From Clostridia bacterium (GTDB taxonomy: Bacteria; Bacillota_A; Clostridia; Christensenellales; Aristaeellaceae), in the NCBI GenBank assembly GCA_017530275.1, contig JAFXMP010000144.1, forward strand, positions 1 to 23,472: a stretch of 23,472 nucleotides of DNA, written 5' to 3'. Below, piece by piece: positions 15,480-22,789 of this stretch. Made by a program: the position numbers and the translations under genes. Position 1 is the first letter of the stretch; each line of letters starts with the position of its first letter. The notes beneath the pieces are model-generated. The model ran no database searches and was not told where the DNA came from. It was given only the letters and a program-made list of their open reading frames with translations.

Positions 15480-15510
15480 GCAGAGGGCCCGCAAGGCGCG
15501 GGCCCTCTGC
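15480..15510 (+). terminator. Strong hairpin after the tube gene, terminator-like
   Basis: A perfect 13-bp stem GCAGAGGGCCCGC/GCGGGCCCTCTGC with loop AAGGC is followed by GTTTC and, 11 bases later, by six T residues (15521-15526). It lies between tube and chaperone genes. The T run is interrupted, so partial termination (lower expression of downstream genes) is plausible. An upstream segment GCGCCTTGCG (15447-15456) is fully complementary to 15490-15499 and could compete with this stem. Confidence 0.6.
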
Positions 15511-15537
15511 GTTTCATACGTTTTTTAGGAGGAAACG

Positions 15538-15939
15538 ATGGAAGAAGAAAAAAAGGCCCCCGAGGCGGAAAAACAAAACGTAGTGGACGATCCCTTTGAA
15601 CAGCTTCGGGAATTGACCAAGGGCACGCTGAAGCTGATGAAACCCATTCGGGCCAGGAGCGAAGACGTGAAGGAACTGCATTATGATTTCTGCGCCCTGA
15701 CCGGCGAAGAAATGATAAACGCGCTGGACAGTGACACCGCCGGGAACATGTTTGCCATCTCCAACAAACAGGCCCTTTCCCTGTTCGCGGCGACGGCGGG
15801 ACACTGCACCGAACTTGTGGACGACAAGGACATCATGAAAAGAATTTCCGGGCCTGACAGTGTTAAGGCCATCCAGTTAGCCAAACTTTTTTATGCCGCG
15901 TCCAGCCGGGCGGGAAACAAAAATATCTTGAACGGATAG
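15538..15939 (+). CDS. Tail assembly chaperone, short form (gpE/gpG-like)
   Basis: A 133-residue acidic, helical protein between tube and tape measure, the usual place of tail assembly chaperones (P2 E, lambda G, Mu gp41-type). It binds the tape measure protein during tail assembly and is not part of the finished virion. The segments ELHYDFCALTGEEMINALD (about 43-61) and a helical C-terminal half (KAIQLAKLFYAASS) fit the Phage_TAC group. AGGAGG at 15527-15532 precedes the start. Near its end lies the slippery heptamer GGGAAAC (15912-15918), from which a longer form would be produced by a -1 shift. Confidence 0.85.
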   Translation: MEEEKKAPEAEKQNVVDDPFEQLRELTKGTLKLMKPIRARSEDVKELHYDFCALTGEEMINALDSDTAGNMFAISNKQALSLFAATAGHCTELVDDKDIMKRISGPDSVKAIQLAKLFYAASSRAGNKNILNG

Positions 15940-16100
15940 TGGACGCGAGCATCAACAGCGCAACGCCGGTAACGGAATACCTGCGTATGCCTATTTTCCG
16001 GTTTTACCAAATCTGGCAGGCCCTTTGTGCGGTAAGCAAAAGGCGGGCCAAAGAAATACAGAAACAAACCCAGGAAAAACGCCGCGCAAAGCGGCATTGA
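15538..16100 (+). CDS. Tail assembly chaperone, -1 frameshift product (gpE+E'/gpGT-like)
   Basis: If ribosomes slip back one base at GGGAAAC, translation continues from codon CAA at 15918 in the -1 frame to the TGA at 16098-16100. This adds 60 residues beginning QKYLERIVDASIN and ending in a basic helix (KRRAKEIQKQTQEKRRAKRH). The joined protein would have 187 residues. The second frame has no ribosome site of its own, which supports frameshifting. In lambda and P2 the long form bridges the short chaperone and the tape measure; the basic tail could do so here. Confidence 0.8.
15912..15918 (+). other. Programmed -1 ribosomal frameshift heptamer GGGAAAC
   Basis: The heptamer fits X-XXY-YYZ in the zero frame (G GGA AAC) and differs only in the last base from lambda's GGGAAAG in the G/GT genes. 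It sits 21 bases before the zero-frame stop, and the -1 frame is open for 60 further codons. Confidence 0.82.
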
Positions 16101-16104
16101 CGGC

Positions 16105-16153
16105 GTGGTTAGTGGTTAGTGATTATATATAGTAATCACTGACCACCAACCAC
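16105..16153. repeat. Long imperfect palindrome built from GTGGTTA heptamers
   Basis: Arms 16105-16125 and 16133-16153 pair over 21 positions with one mismatch and one G-T pair, around a TATATAG loop. The left arm is three heptamers (GTGGTTA, GTGGTTA, GTGATTA), and related units continue to about 16167 on the right. It fills the gap between the chaperone and the hub gene, just before the GGGGAGG ribosome site. It may be a mobile palindromic repeat or a hairpin tuning expression of the downstream genes. Confidence 0.75.
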
Positions 16154-16181
16154 TATCCACTAATCACGGGGAGGCGCACGC

Positions 16182-17114
16182 ATGGACAACCAGCCAAAGG
16201 TGAGGCTGATTTATCAGGGAACCGATGTGACGGACGACGTGGATATTATCGAGTGCGTCCACAACGACGTATGCGGCGGGGAAAGCGATTGCCTGAATAT
16301 CAGGGTAGACCATGCGGATAAATGGTTTCGCTGGGGGCCGCAAAAAAACGACACCTTGCAGGTGAAAAGAAGCGGGTATGACAGCGGCACGCTTTACCTG
16401 AACACGATCATTCCCGAGGATGGAACGTATAGAATCCTGGCAACCAGCGCAAAAAGCGTTCCCTTCCCTGCCCGCTGGCAATCATTCAAAAAGAAAACGC
16501 TGGCCGCTATTATGATGATGTGCGCGGGCGAGTGCGGCATGGGCGCAAAACAATACGGGATCAGCGGCGGGATGCTGTATCAGTATTTATTGCGCGACAA
16601 TGCAAGCGTGCCCATATTCCTGGAAACGCTGGCAAACCGGGAAGGGGCCGTGCTGAAAACGCTGTCGGGCGATTATGTAGCCATTGGCATTGACTACGCG
16701 CAGGGCCTTTCCCCCATGCACGAAATGGAACTGGACGATAAGCAAATGGATTCCAAATACATAGACCGGCGTGATCTGCGCTGGAACAGCCTGCAAATCG
16801 TGACGCCATACGGCAACGGAACAGCCGTTGACAGCGCCGCCAGCGGCCCCAGCCGCACGATCAGCGATATTCCCGTTGACGATGCGGCCCAGGCGAAACG
16901 GTGGGCGCGGGGAATCCTGCTGCTGCATAACTGGCAGGCGGAAAGCCTTGAAATCGAAATGGATTTTAACCCAGGGTACACGGCCATGGTCAGGATCAAC
17001 GTAAAAAGCCGGACGGATGCAAACGGAAACTGGATCATCTACAAAGTAAGGCAAGACCTGCTGAACGGGAGAACAAAAGCGGTTATGCACCGATGCCTAA
17101 CGACGGTGACGTGA
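16182..17114 (+). CDS. Baseplate hub protein (P2 gpD-like)
   Basis: A 310-residue protein with the character of the gpD/gp27-type hub, the ring at the tip of the tail tube that carries the spike. Typical points are the N-terminal beta domain (RLIYQGTDVTDDVDIIECVHND with CLNIRVDHADKWF, about 8-49), the central helical part with MCAGECGMGAKQYGI (about 112-126) and the C-terminal domain with WARGILLLHNWQAESLEIEMDFNPGY. The C-terminus (NGNWIIYKVRQDL) is the usual final strand region. GGGGAGG precedes the ATG. In P2 the hub gene comes after the tape measure; here it comes before it. Confidence 0.8.
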   Translation: MDNQPKVRLIYQGTDVTDDVDIIECVHNDVCGGESDCLNIRVDHADKWFRWGPQKNDTLQVKRSGYDSGTLYLNTIIPEDGTYRILATSAKSVPFPARWQSFKKKTLAAIMMMCAGECGMGAKQYGISGGMLYQYLLRDNASVPIFLETLANREGAVLKTLSGDYVAIGIDYAQGLSPMHEMELDDKQMDSKYIDRRDLRWNSLQIVTPYGNGTAVDSAASGPSRTISDIPVDDAAQAKRWARGILLLHNWQAESLEIEMDFNPGYTAMVRINVKSRTDANGNWIIYKVRQDLLNGRTKAVMHRCLTTVT

Positions 17115-17157
17115 TCGGGCGTTTTCTTCACCACCCTATTTGATCGAGGCTGCAAAC

Positions 17158-17418
17158 ATGGACAAAATCGAAATGACAAACTTTACCTGCGTAGAACGCG
17201 GGGAAATAGACCGCATCGAGGACGGAGGATTTATCGTAAAAAGCCTGACGCGCAAGGACGTGGAATCGCGCCCGATGCAATGCGTAAATCTGTATGTGAA
17301 CGAATACAAGGGCGATCCGCCCGTAGAAGATAAATTCCAGTACAAACCCAAGGACAGGGTTTATTTTTTTATGTTCCCGGATGGGCGCGGGATGATTTTG
17401 GGAAAGATGGAGGATTGA
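17158..17418 (+). CDS. Small OB-fold-like tail protein, function unknown
   Basis: An 86-residue beta-rich protein between hub and tape measure. The segment KDRVYFFMFPDGRGMILGKM near the end resembles the closing strands of the OB-fold found in spike proteins (gpV/gp5 N-terminal domain), and its place next to the hub gene supports a tail-tip role. Other OB-fold roles are possible. I chose the ATG at 17158, since GAGG at 17146-17149 is well spaced; a TTG at 17140 is in frame but has no ribosome site. The stop lies four bases before the tape measure start. Confidence 0.55.
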   Translation: MDKIEMTNFTCVERGEIDRIEDGGFIVKSLTRKDVESRPMQCVNLYVNEYKGDPPVEDKFQYKPKDRVYFFMFPDGRGMILGKMED

Positions 17419-17422
17419 CACC

Positions 17423-20400
17423 ATGGCACAGAAACAATTATCCATGCATATTGTTTTGGGCGGAAAGGTGGATAATACCGTCGGCGAAATCGGCCAAGCG
17501 CTTGTCAACATGGGCTACCAAATCGACGGTATAAGCCGGAAGCTGATTGACTTTGGGAAAGAAAGCCTGGGCGTTTACAAAGACTTTGAATTGAGCATGA
17601 CGGATGCGGAAATCGCGTTGGCGGCCAACTTCCAGGGGACGGAAAACGAACTGAAAAAGCAGATGGAAGATCTGAAGGCGTTCGCAACGGCCTATGCGGC
17701 CAGCACGATCTTCCATACAAACGACGTTGCCAATGCCATCAACCAAATGATTCATGGCGGATGGGACGCCGTGAGCGTCATGGAGAATATGGCCGCCGTG
17801 GGACACCTGGCAGAACTTGGCGGCATGGATTTAAGCACGGCGCTGACCCTTGTACTCGACACCACCAAGGCCCTGGGGATCAAGGGCGGGGAAAATATCG
17901 AAGAATTTGTGGATATGTGGGCATACGCGGCCAACACCAGCAGCGGTAACGCGCTGCAATTCGGCGAGGCTTTGCAGATGCTCGGCTCCGTCGGTCTGTT
18001 TACGGACAATAAGGCGGAACTGCTCTCCCTGATCGCCTTAATGCACAACTTCGGCGTCAAGGGTACGCAGGCGGCAACGATGCTGAAAACAAGCATGTTG
18101 CGCATCATTGCCCCCTCCCAAACCGCCGGAAAGATACTGGAAAAATTAGGGGCTTCCACCGAAGAAATAAACGAAATCAGGCAGGACGATCAGCTTGTAG
18201 CAGATATTGAATGGCTGGAAAGGAACGGCTTTAAGGCTTTTGACGACAGCGGCAATCTTCTTCCCATGCTGACCGTATATGAAAACCTGATTGGAGCATT
18301 GGGGAAGATTGCGGGTGGACAAGAAAACATACTTCATAACGAAAAAACGCTGGGTATTCTAAGCAATGTGTTCGGGATGCGAGGAATCATCGGCATTTCC
18401 AATATCACCCGCGGCCTGGAGGGCGCACAGACCGTATACGACAACCTCATGAACGACAGCGCCGAAGGCTACGGCGAATGGGCCGCGCAAAAGCGCATGG
18501 ATACGCTGTACGGCAGCCTTGAACTCTTAGGCAGCAAATGGGAACGTTTTCAGCAGGCAACCGGCGAAGGGCTGTCCGGGCAGACGCGGGATATAGCGGA
18601 TCACTTAGGCACGATCCTTGATAAACTATCCCAATTCGGAGAGAAGGAAGGATTCTCCGCGGGCCTGGACATGGCCGAAAGGCTGACCGGCTGGCTGGCC
18701 GACCTTGCCACACAATGGGAAGGGCTGGACGATAAGAGCGCGGCGGGCTTGATGGGCGCGCTGGGAAGCCTTGCAGCAACCGGCCCCGGATTACTGGCGG
18801 CAGGCGGCGCATTAACCTTCATCGGCTGGGCCGCGGGAACACACGCGGGGCGCATTGCCCTGGCGGCAACGGCTGTTTTGGCGCTCACCGAAGCCCTGAA
18901 CGCCATGGAGAAGGTGGATTATGAAAGCAAATTCGGCGATTTGGGGCTGGATGTTCCCGCGCTAAACGCCTATATTCAGACCCTGGGCGGAGATTTCAAG
19001 GAAGCCTATAAAAATGTTGCGGATTTCCGGGACGCGCTGGGCGGAGCTATTGAAAATTATAATAAGGCCAGCCAAACCTTTTCCAGCAACTTAATCACCG
19101 ACCTTGTAACCAATAAGACCTGGACGGAAAAAGACCTGGAAAGCTACAAGACCCTGGGCGCGGATATGGTGGCAAACGTGCTTGCCGGAGTGAAAACATC
19201 TTCCGACCTGGCAAATGAGTATTGGAAAGTGTTTCTGACGGGCGACGGAAAAATGAGCGAAACAGCCGCCGATCCCATATACCAAAGCGTTATGACGGTG
19301 CTGCAAAGCGAATACGTGGAAACCGCCGCCCAATTGGAAGGGATCGGGCAAGGACTGACGGATGCGCTTATGACAGCCTTTAACGAAGGGCTTACGCCTG
19401 AAAATGTGGCGGCCATTCAGGCATACTTCGACGAACTGAACGAAGTAATGGCACGCGAGGAAAAGGCAGCGCAGAGCAGGCAGCAGGAAATCCAGCGGCA
19501 GGTGATGTTCCACAAGGCCCAAACACTGGATTACAGCGAAGTGATGGACTACGTGGAAAAGACCATCCTTCCGCAGCGGCAGACGCAGCTTGATACAGCC
19601 CATGACGAATTTTGGAGCAATTACTATTATGCGCTGTCCGCTTACGACAGGCAGATTGAAAAGGCAGGGACGCCAGAGGAAAAGCAGCGGCTTCAGACGG
19701 AACGCGATGCGTTTGCAGCCCGAGGAGAAGCGGATTATCAGAAAGAACAGGCCCGGATATATGCGGAATACGATAACCCGATCCTGCAATTGATGCAGCA
19801 GACCATCGGCCCCAGCGAATACGGTGACGTTGTAAGCTATGTAACGCGCCTGGGGAGCCTGGTTCAATCCGGTTTTATGGATTCCGGCACAGCTGCTTAT
19901 CTGCTTGAAAACAGCGAATATCAACAGTATGCAGGCAACGGAAACACCCGATTGGCAAAATTCTACGCAGATTTTATCAATAAGCTGGGCGGAGAAGAAG
20001 AAATTGCAAGGCGCATAGGCGTCTACGAACAATCGGGCAACGAGGCCATGGCCGCACAGCTTGAATCTCTCATAACGACTTATAGACTACTCTCCACTGG
20101 TTCGTTCGGGCTGAAAGGAGAAGAACAGGCAACCGAAGGAAACATGACTGCAAACAGGGCGGCCAACACTGTGGCGGCCCTTGAATTGATGGACGTGCGC
20201 GGTATATCGGAGTTTTACGCGGCCTTGGAAAGCGGCGCAACTGAACAAGAGGTATCGCGGGCGTACAACCAAATCCCAGGAGAAATCCGGGCACAGCTGA
20301 ACCGGATGAATGAAGCGCTTGCCGCAACTTACGACCTGGAGGCGGCAGCGTCAGGCTCTGATCTCCCGCAATCCAACCCATACGCATCATACTTTTCCCA

Positions 20401-21403
20401 CTTCGCGGCATGGCAGCTTATGAACATGACGGAAGCCCAAGCCGAAGCATACAGGTGGAAAAAAGAAGAAGGGAACGAGGGGAATATTGACGATACCCTG
20501 GCGCAGCTGGCGGCGGCAAAGGCGCGGCTGGCGGAAGACCAGCGAAAGGTAGAACAGTATGAACAGCTAAACGAATACCGTTTGAATCCTGGGACGTGGG
20601 ACAGGCTGACCGGCGATTATAAACTGCAAATGTACAAATGGGAAGAATTAAACGCAGAAATGCCGGGAATAAAGTTAGACATGGAGGACGCCCAAAGGCA
20701 AATCGACGAGCTTCAGGCAAGGCTTGACGAGATCATGCCCGAAGCGGAAGTAAACATTACGGACGTTGACAGCGCCGCGGAGGAAGCGGCGGGGCAAATC
20801 GGCGGCATCCTTTCCCCGCAGGAAGTGGAAGCCATTTTCCCGGACGCGGAAGCCAACGCACGGGCGGCGAGGAATACCATGGAATCCTTTTTCGGCACGC
20901 CCATTGTGCAGCGCATCGTGACGCAATTTGGCAACTGGTTCGGCGGGCTTGAAGGAAAAGCGAACGGAGGACGGGCAGACCGGCCCGTGGTGTTTGGCGA
21001 AGCTGGGGCCGAATGGTTTATCCCGGAAAGGCACACGCCGCAGACGGCCAGGCTGATTTTGCAATCGGCGAACGCGAGCGGTTTTACCCTGGCGGATTTG
21101 GCGGAAATCGCAGGCGCTACCATGTTTGCCGAGGGCGGAACGACGAGCGATAACGCAGGCGGCAGCCTTTCTTCCGCTTCCATTTGGGGCGACACATCTT
21201 CCAGCGCTTCCTATGCCAGCAGCGACAGCGGCGGCGGAGGGGACAGCGGCGGAATCGTGGTGCAGTACAGCCCCGTCATTCATGCCGACAATGCGGAGGG
21301 CGTGGACAGGGCATTGCGGAACGATAAAGAAAGGCTTCGGCGGATGCTGGAGGATCTTTTGGAGGAACGCGAACTGTACGGAAGCGTGGTGAAATACCAA
21401 TGA
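17423..21403 (+). CDS. Tail tape measure protein
   Basis: The largest gene encodes a 1326-residue tape measure that sets tail length and enters the host on infection. The N-terminal third (about 50-330) is a TP901-type core with the repeated helical pattern NDVANAINQM, AAVGHLAELGGMDLSTAL and NFGVKGTQAATMLKTSMLRI. A hydrophobic stretch lies at about 440-494 (Ala/Gly/Leu-rich), a possible membrane segment. Residues about 1010-1107 look like coiled coil. The C-terminal GEAGAEWFIPERHTPQ near 1192 and the Gly/Ser-rich end are typical. With about 0.15 nm per residue the tail would be near 200 nm (inference). The start follows GGAGG, and the end overlaps the next gene (ATGA). Confidence 0.93.
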   Translation: MAQKQLSMHIVLGGKVDNTVGEIGQALVNMGYQIDGISRKLIDFGKESLGVYKDFELSMTDAEIALAANFQGTENELKKQMEDLKAFATAYAASTIFHTNDVANAINQMIHGGWDAVSVMENMAAVGHLAELGGMDLSTALTLVLDTTKALGIKGGENIEEFVDMWAYAANTSSGNALQFGEALQMLGSVGLFTDNKAELLSLIALMHNFGVKGTQAATMLKTSMLRIIAPSQTAGKILEKLGASTEEINEIRQDDQLVADIEWLERNGFKAFDDSGNLLPMLTVYENLIGALGKIAGGQENILHNEKTLGILSNVFGMRGIIGISNITRGLEGAQTVYDNLMNDSAEGYGEWAAQKRMDTLYGSLELLGSKWERFQQATGEGLSGQTRDIADHLGTILDKLSQFGEKEGFSAGLDMAERLTGWLADLATQWEGLDDKSAAGLMGALGSLAATGPGLLAAGGALTFIGWAAGTHAGRIALAATAVLALTEALNAMEKVDYESKFGDLGLDVPALNAYIQTLGGDFKEAYKNVADFRDALGGAIENYNKASQTFSSNLITDLVTNKTWTEKDLESYKTLGADMVANVLAGVKTSSDLANEYWKVFLTGDGKMSETAADPIYQSVMTVLQSEYVETAAQLEGIGQGLTDALMTAFNEGLTPENVAAIQAYFDELNEVMAREEKAAQSRQQEIQRQVMFHKAQTLDYSEVMDYVEKTILPQRQTQLDTAHDEFWSNYYYALSAYDRQIEKAGTPEEKQRLQTERDAFAARGEADYQKEQARIYAEYDNPILQLMQQTIGPSEYGDVVSYVTRLGSLVQSGFMDSGTAAYLLENSEYQQYAGNGNTRLAKFYADFINKLGGEEEIARRIGVYEQSGNEAMAAQLESLITTYRLLSTGSFGLKGEEQATEGNMTANRAANTVAALELMDVRGISEFYAALESGATEQEVSRAYNQIPGEIRAQLNRMNEALAATYDLEAAASGSDLPQSNPYASYFSHFAAWQLMNMTEAQAEAYRWKKEEGNEGNIDDTLAQLAAAKARLAEDQRKVEQYEQLNEYRLNPGTWDRLTGDYKLQMYKWEELNAEMPGIKLDMEDAQRQIDELQARLDEIMPEAEVNITDVDSAAEEAAGQIGGILSPQEVEAIFPDAEANARAARNTMESFFGTPIVQRIVTQFGNWFGGLEGKANGGRADRPVVFGEAGAEWFIPERHTPQTARLILQSANASGFTLADLAEIAGATMFAEGGTTSDNAGGSLSSASIWGDTSSSASYASSDSGGGGDSGGIVVQYSPVIHADNAEGVDRALRNDKERLRRMLEDLLEERELYGSVVKYQ

Positions 21404-21633
21404 CACTAAGCGGATATATTTACCATTGCGCGGCCAATGAAAGTTTTGACAGCGTGGCGCTGAACGTATACGGCCATGAAAAATACGCGGCGGATATCAT
21501 GGACGCGAACCCGGAATACAGCGGATGGACGGTATTTGACGGCGGCGAGGAATTGCGGCTACCCGCGCTCAATATCCCAAGCGTCACACGGGAAAGCGCG
21601 CTGGTTAATACGATTGCGCCGTGGAAAACGTAA
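21400..21633 (+). CDS. LysM-type tail protein (P2 gpX-like)
   Basis: A 77-residue protein with a LysM-like fold, the Phage_tail_X (P2 gpX) type. It starts with YIYHCAANESFDSVALNVYGHEKYAADIMDANPEY and has the typical ...EELRLPAL ending of a LysM unit near residues 50-57. In P2-like and Mu-like tails such small proteins belong to the baseplate/hub region. Its ATG overlaps the tape measure stop. Immediately after the stop is a copy of the 24-base palindrome. Confidence 0.85.
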   Translation: MTLSGYIYHCAANESFDSVALNVYGHEKYAADIMDANPEYSGWTVFDGGEELRLPALNIPSVTRESALVNTIAPWKT

Positions 21634-21656
21634 AAACCGCAAGCGCTTGCGGTTTT
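21633..21656. repeat. 24-base perfect palindrome, copy 2
   Basis: Identical in all 24 positions to the palindrome at 2492-2515 (left arm AAAACCGCAAGC). It overlaps the end of the gpX-like gene's TAA and ends just before the ribosome site of the next gene (AAAGGCGGTGAT), repeating the arrangement of the first copy. It could act as an intrinsic terminator or as an RNA-processing hairpin. Confidence 0.85.
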
Positions 21657-21672
21657 GAAAGGCGGTGATGAT

Positions 21673-22431
21673 ATGGCGCAGATCGGGAACTGGAACGGGC
21701 ACACCTTTGAAGTGAGCGACAAGCTGATACGTGGTTTTTCGGAAATGAGCATCAAGGGCGGATGCGAAACAACGGAAAAAAACGCAAATCAGCAGAAATA
21801 TGTTGAAAGGAAATATGGGGAAATACCATCAATTACCTTTGTGGTCGGCCTTAACGCCATGGTTGGCGTTACCGATGTGATGGGCGAATCAATGGCTTTC
21901 ATTGAGGAGGCTACGGCGGGAGCCGCCGATTATTTTTATTTAGGCGGGAAAAAGCTGCTTCCGGGGAAAATGCGGCTGACAGAAGCGGAAGTGGTGGAAA
22001 TCGCCCACATGCCAGGAAAGGGCGACATATGGATCAGCAGCAAGGTAAGGCTGACCCTGAAACAGGGAACAGAGAGTGACGGTGGAGGAAGCGCCGGCAG
22101 TGGAAGCGGAGGTAGCAGCGACACAGGAAGCCAGAAGCAAAGCGTAAAAAGCCCCACACCGACACAAATCGCCGAAACTGCCGACGCGATCAAAAACGCC
22201 GTTGGAAATGCGGTCACCACCGGGATCAACGCAGTCAAAACCCTGATCGAGAACGCTAAAGCGGCGTCCACCCAATCGAAAAACAATCAGGTGGACGCGA
22301 TCACATCCGCCGCGCCTTCGACCAGCCGCGTTACGCAGATCAACAAGGATTCCTCCAAAAAAGTGACAGCCACAACGGGCCGGAGCATAGCCATGGCGAA
22401 AAAACTGGTACAGAAGGCCAAGAATAAGTGA
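21673..22431 (+). CDS. Tail protein, gpU-like N-terminal domain with long linker and C-terminal extension
   Basis: A 252-residue protein. Residues 1-131 resemble the P2 gpU group (tail protein): IGNWNGHTFEVSDKLIRGF, a middle helix, YFYLGGKKLLPGKMRLTE and a final strand (KVRLTLKQG). A Gly/Ser linker (about 135-153) follows, and then about 100 residues of Ala-rich helical, basic sequence with no family that I recognise. The ATG at 21673 follows AAAGGCGGTGAT; an in-frame TTG at 21655 is less likely. It lies between gpX-like and gpW-like genes, as expected for a tail-end protein. The gpU assignment is tentative. Confidence 0.6.
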   Translation: MAQIGNWNGHTFEVSDKLIRGFSEMSIKGGCETTEKNANQQKYVERKYGEIPSITFVVGLNAMVGVTDVMGESMAFIEEATAGAADYFYLGGKKLLPGKMRLTEAEVVEIAHMPGKGDIWISSKVRLTLKQGTESDGGGSAGSGSGGSSDTGSQKQSVKSPTPTQIAETADAIKNAVGNAVTTGINAVKTLIENAKAASTQSKNNQVDAITSAAPSTSRVTQINKDSSKKVTATTGRSIAMAKKLVQKAKNK

Positions 22432-22462
22432 TCACTAACCGCTTAAACCCAAGGAGGCAGGT

Positions 22463-22774
22463 ATGGCAAAGTATCAGATCAATAACCAGCAGGAGCCGAT
22501 CAATTTTGAAATCAGCAATGATCCAACTGCCAGGGCCCTTCAAAATTGCAAGAACCTGCTCATGACGAAAATGGGAGAAGTGCCTTATGACCGTTACAGG
22601 GGATTTGACTGGGCGCTGTACCATCTGCCTATTGATCAGATGCGCAGTGCACTTATGCCAGAATTGGACCGGATGATGAAATGGGAGCCGGACGCCAAGG
22701 TGATTAGCGCATCAGCTGACTTAAATGCCAAGAAGGAAACAGTAATCACGGTCATTGTGGAAATCAAAGGATAG
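22463..22774 (+). CDS. Baseplate wedge protein (gpW/gp25-like)
   Basis: A 103-residue protein of the gpW (P2)/gp25 (T4) family, which forms the inner baseplate wedge and starts sheath assembly. The core ARALQNCKNLLMTKMGEVPYDRYRGFDW pattern (about residues 23-50) and the C-terminal strand KKETVITVIVEIKG match the family; the length is usual. AAGGAGG precedes the ATG, and the baseplate J gene follows directly. Confidence 0.88.
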   Translation: MAKYQINNQQEPINFEISNDPTARALQNCKNLLMTKMGEVPYDRYRGFDWALYHLPIDQMRSALMPELDRMMKWEPDAKVISASADLNAKKETVITVIVEIKG

Positions 22775-22789
22775 GGGGGGACGAAGCAA

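Noticed and set aside
17140..17157. TTG start for the small OB-fold-like protein
   Set aside because: The ATG at 17158 has a well-spaced GAGG site; the TTG has none.
22427..22436. Palindrome AGTGATCACT at the gpU-like stop
   Set aside because: Only 10 bases, overlaps the stop codon, has no T run; too short to call, although it resembles units of the 16105 element.
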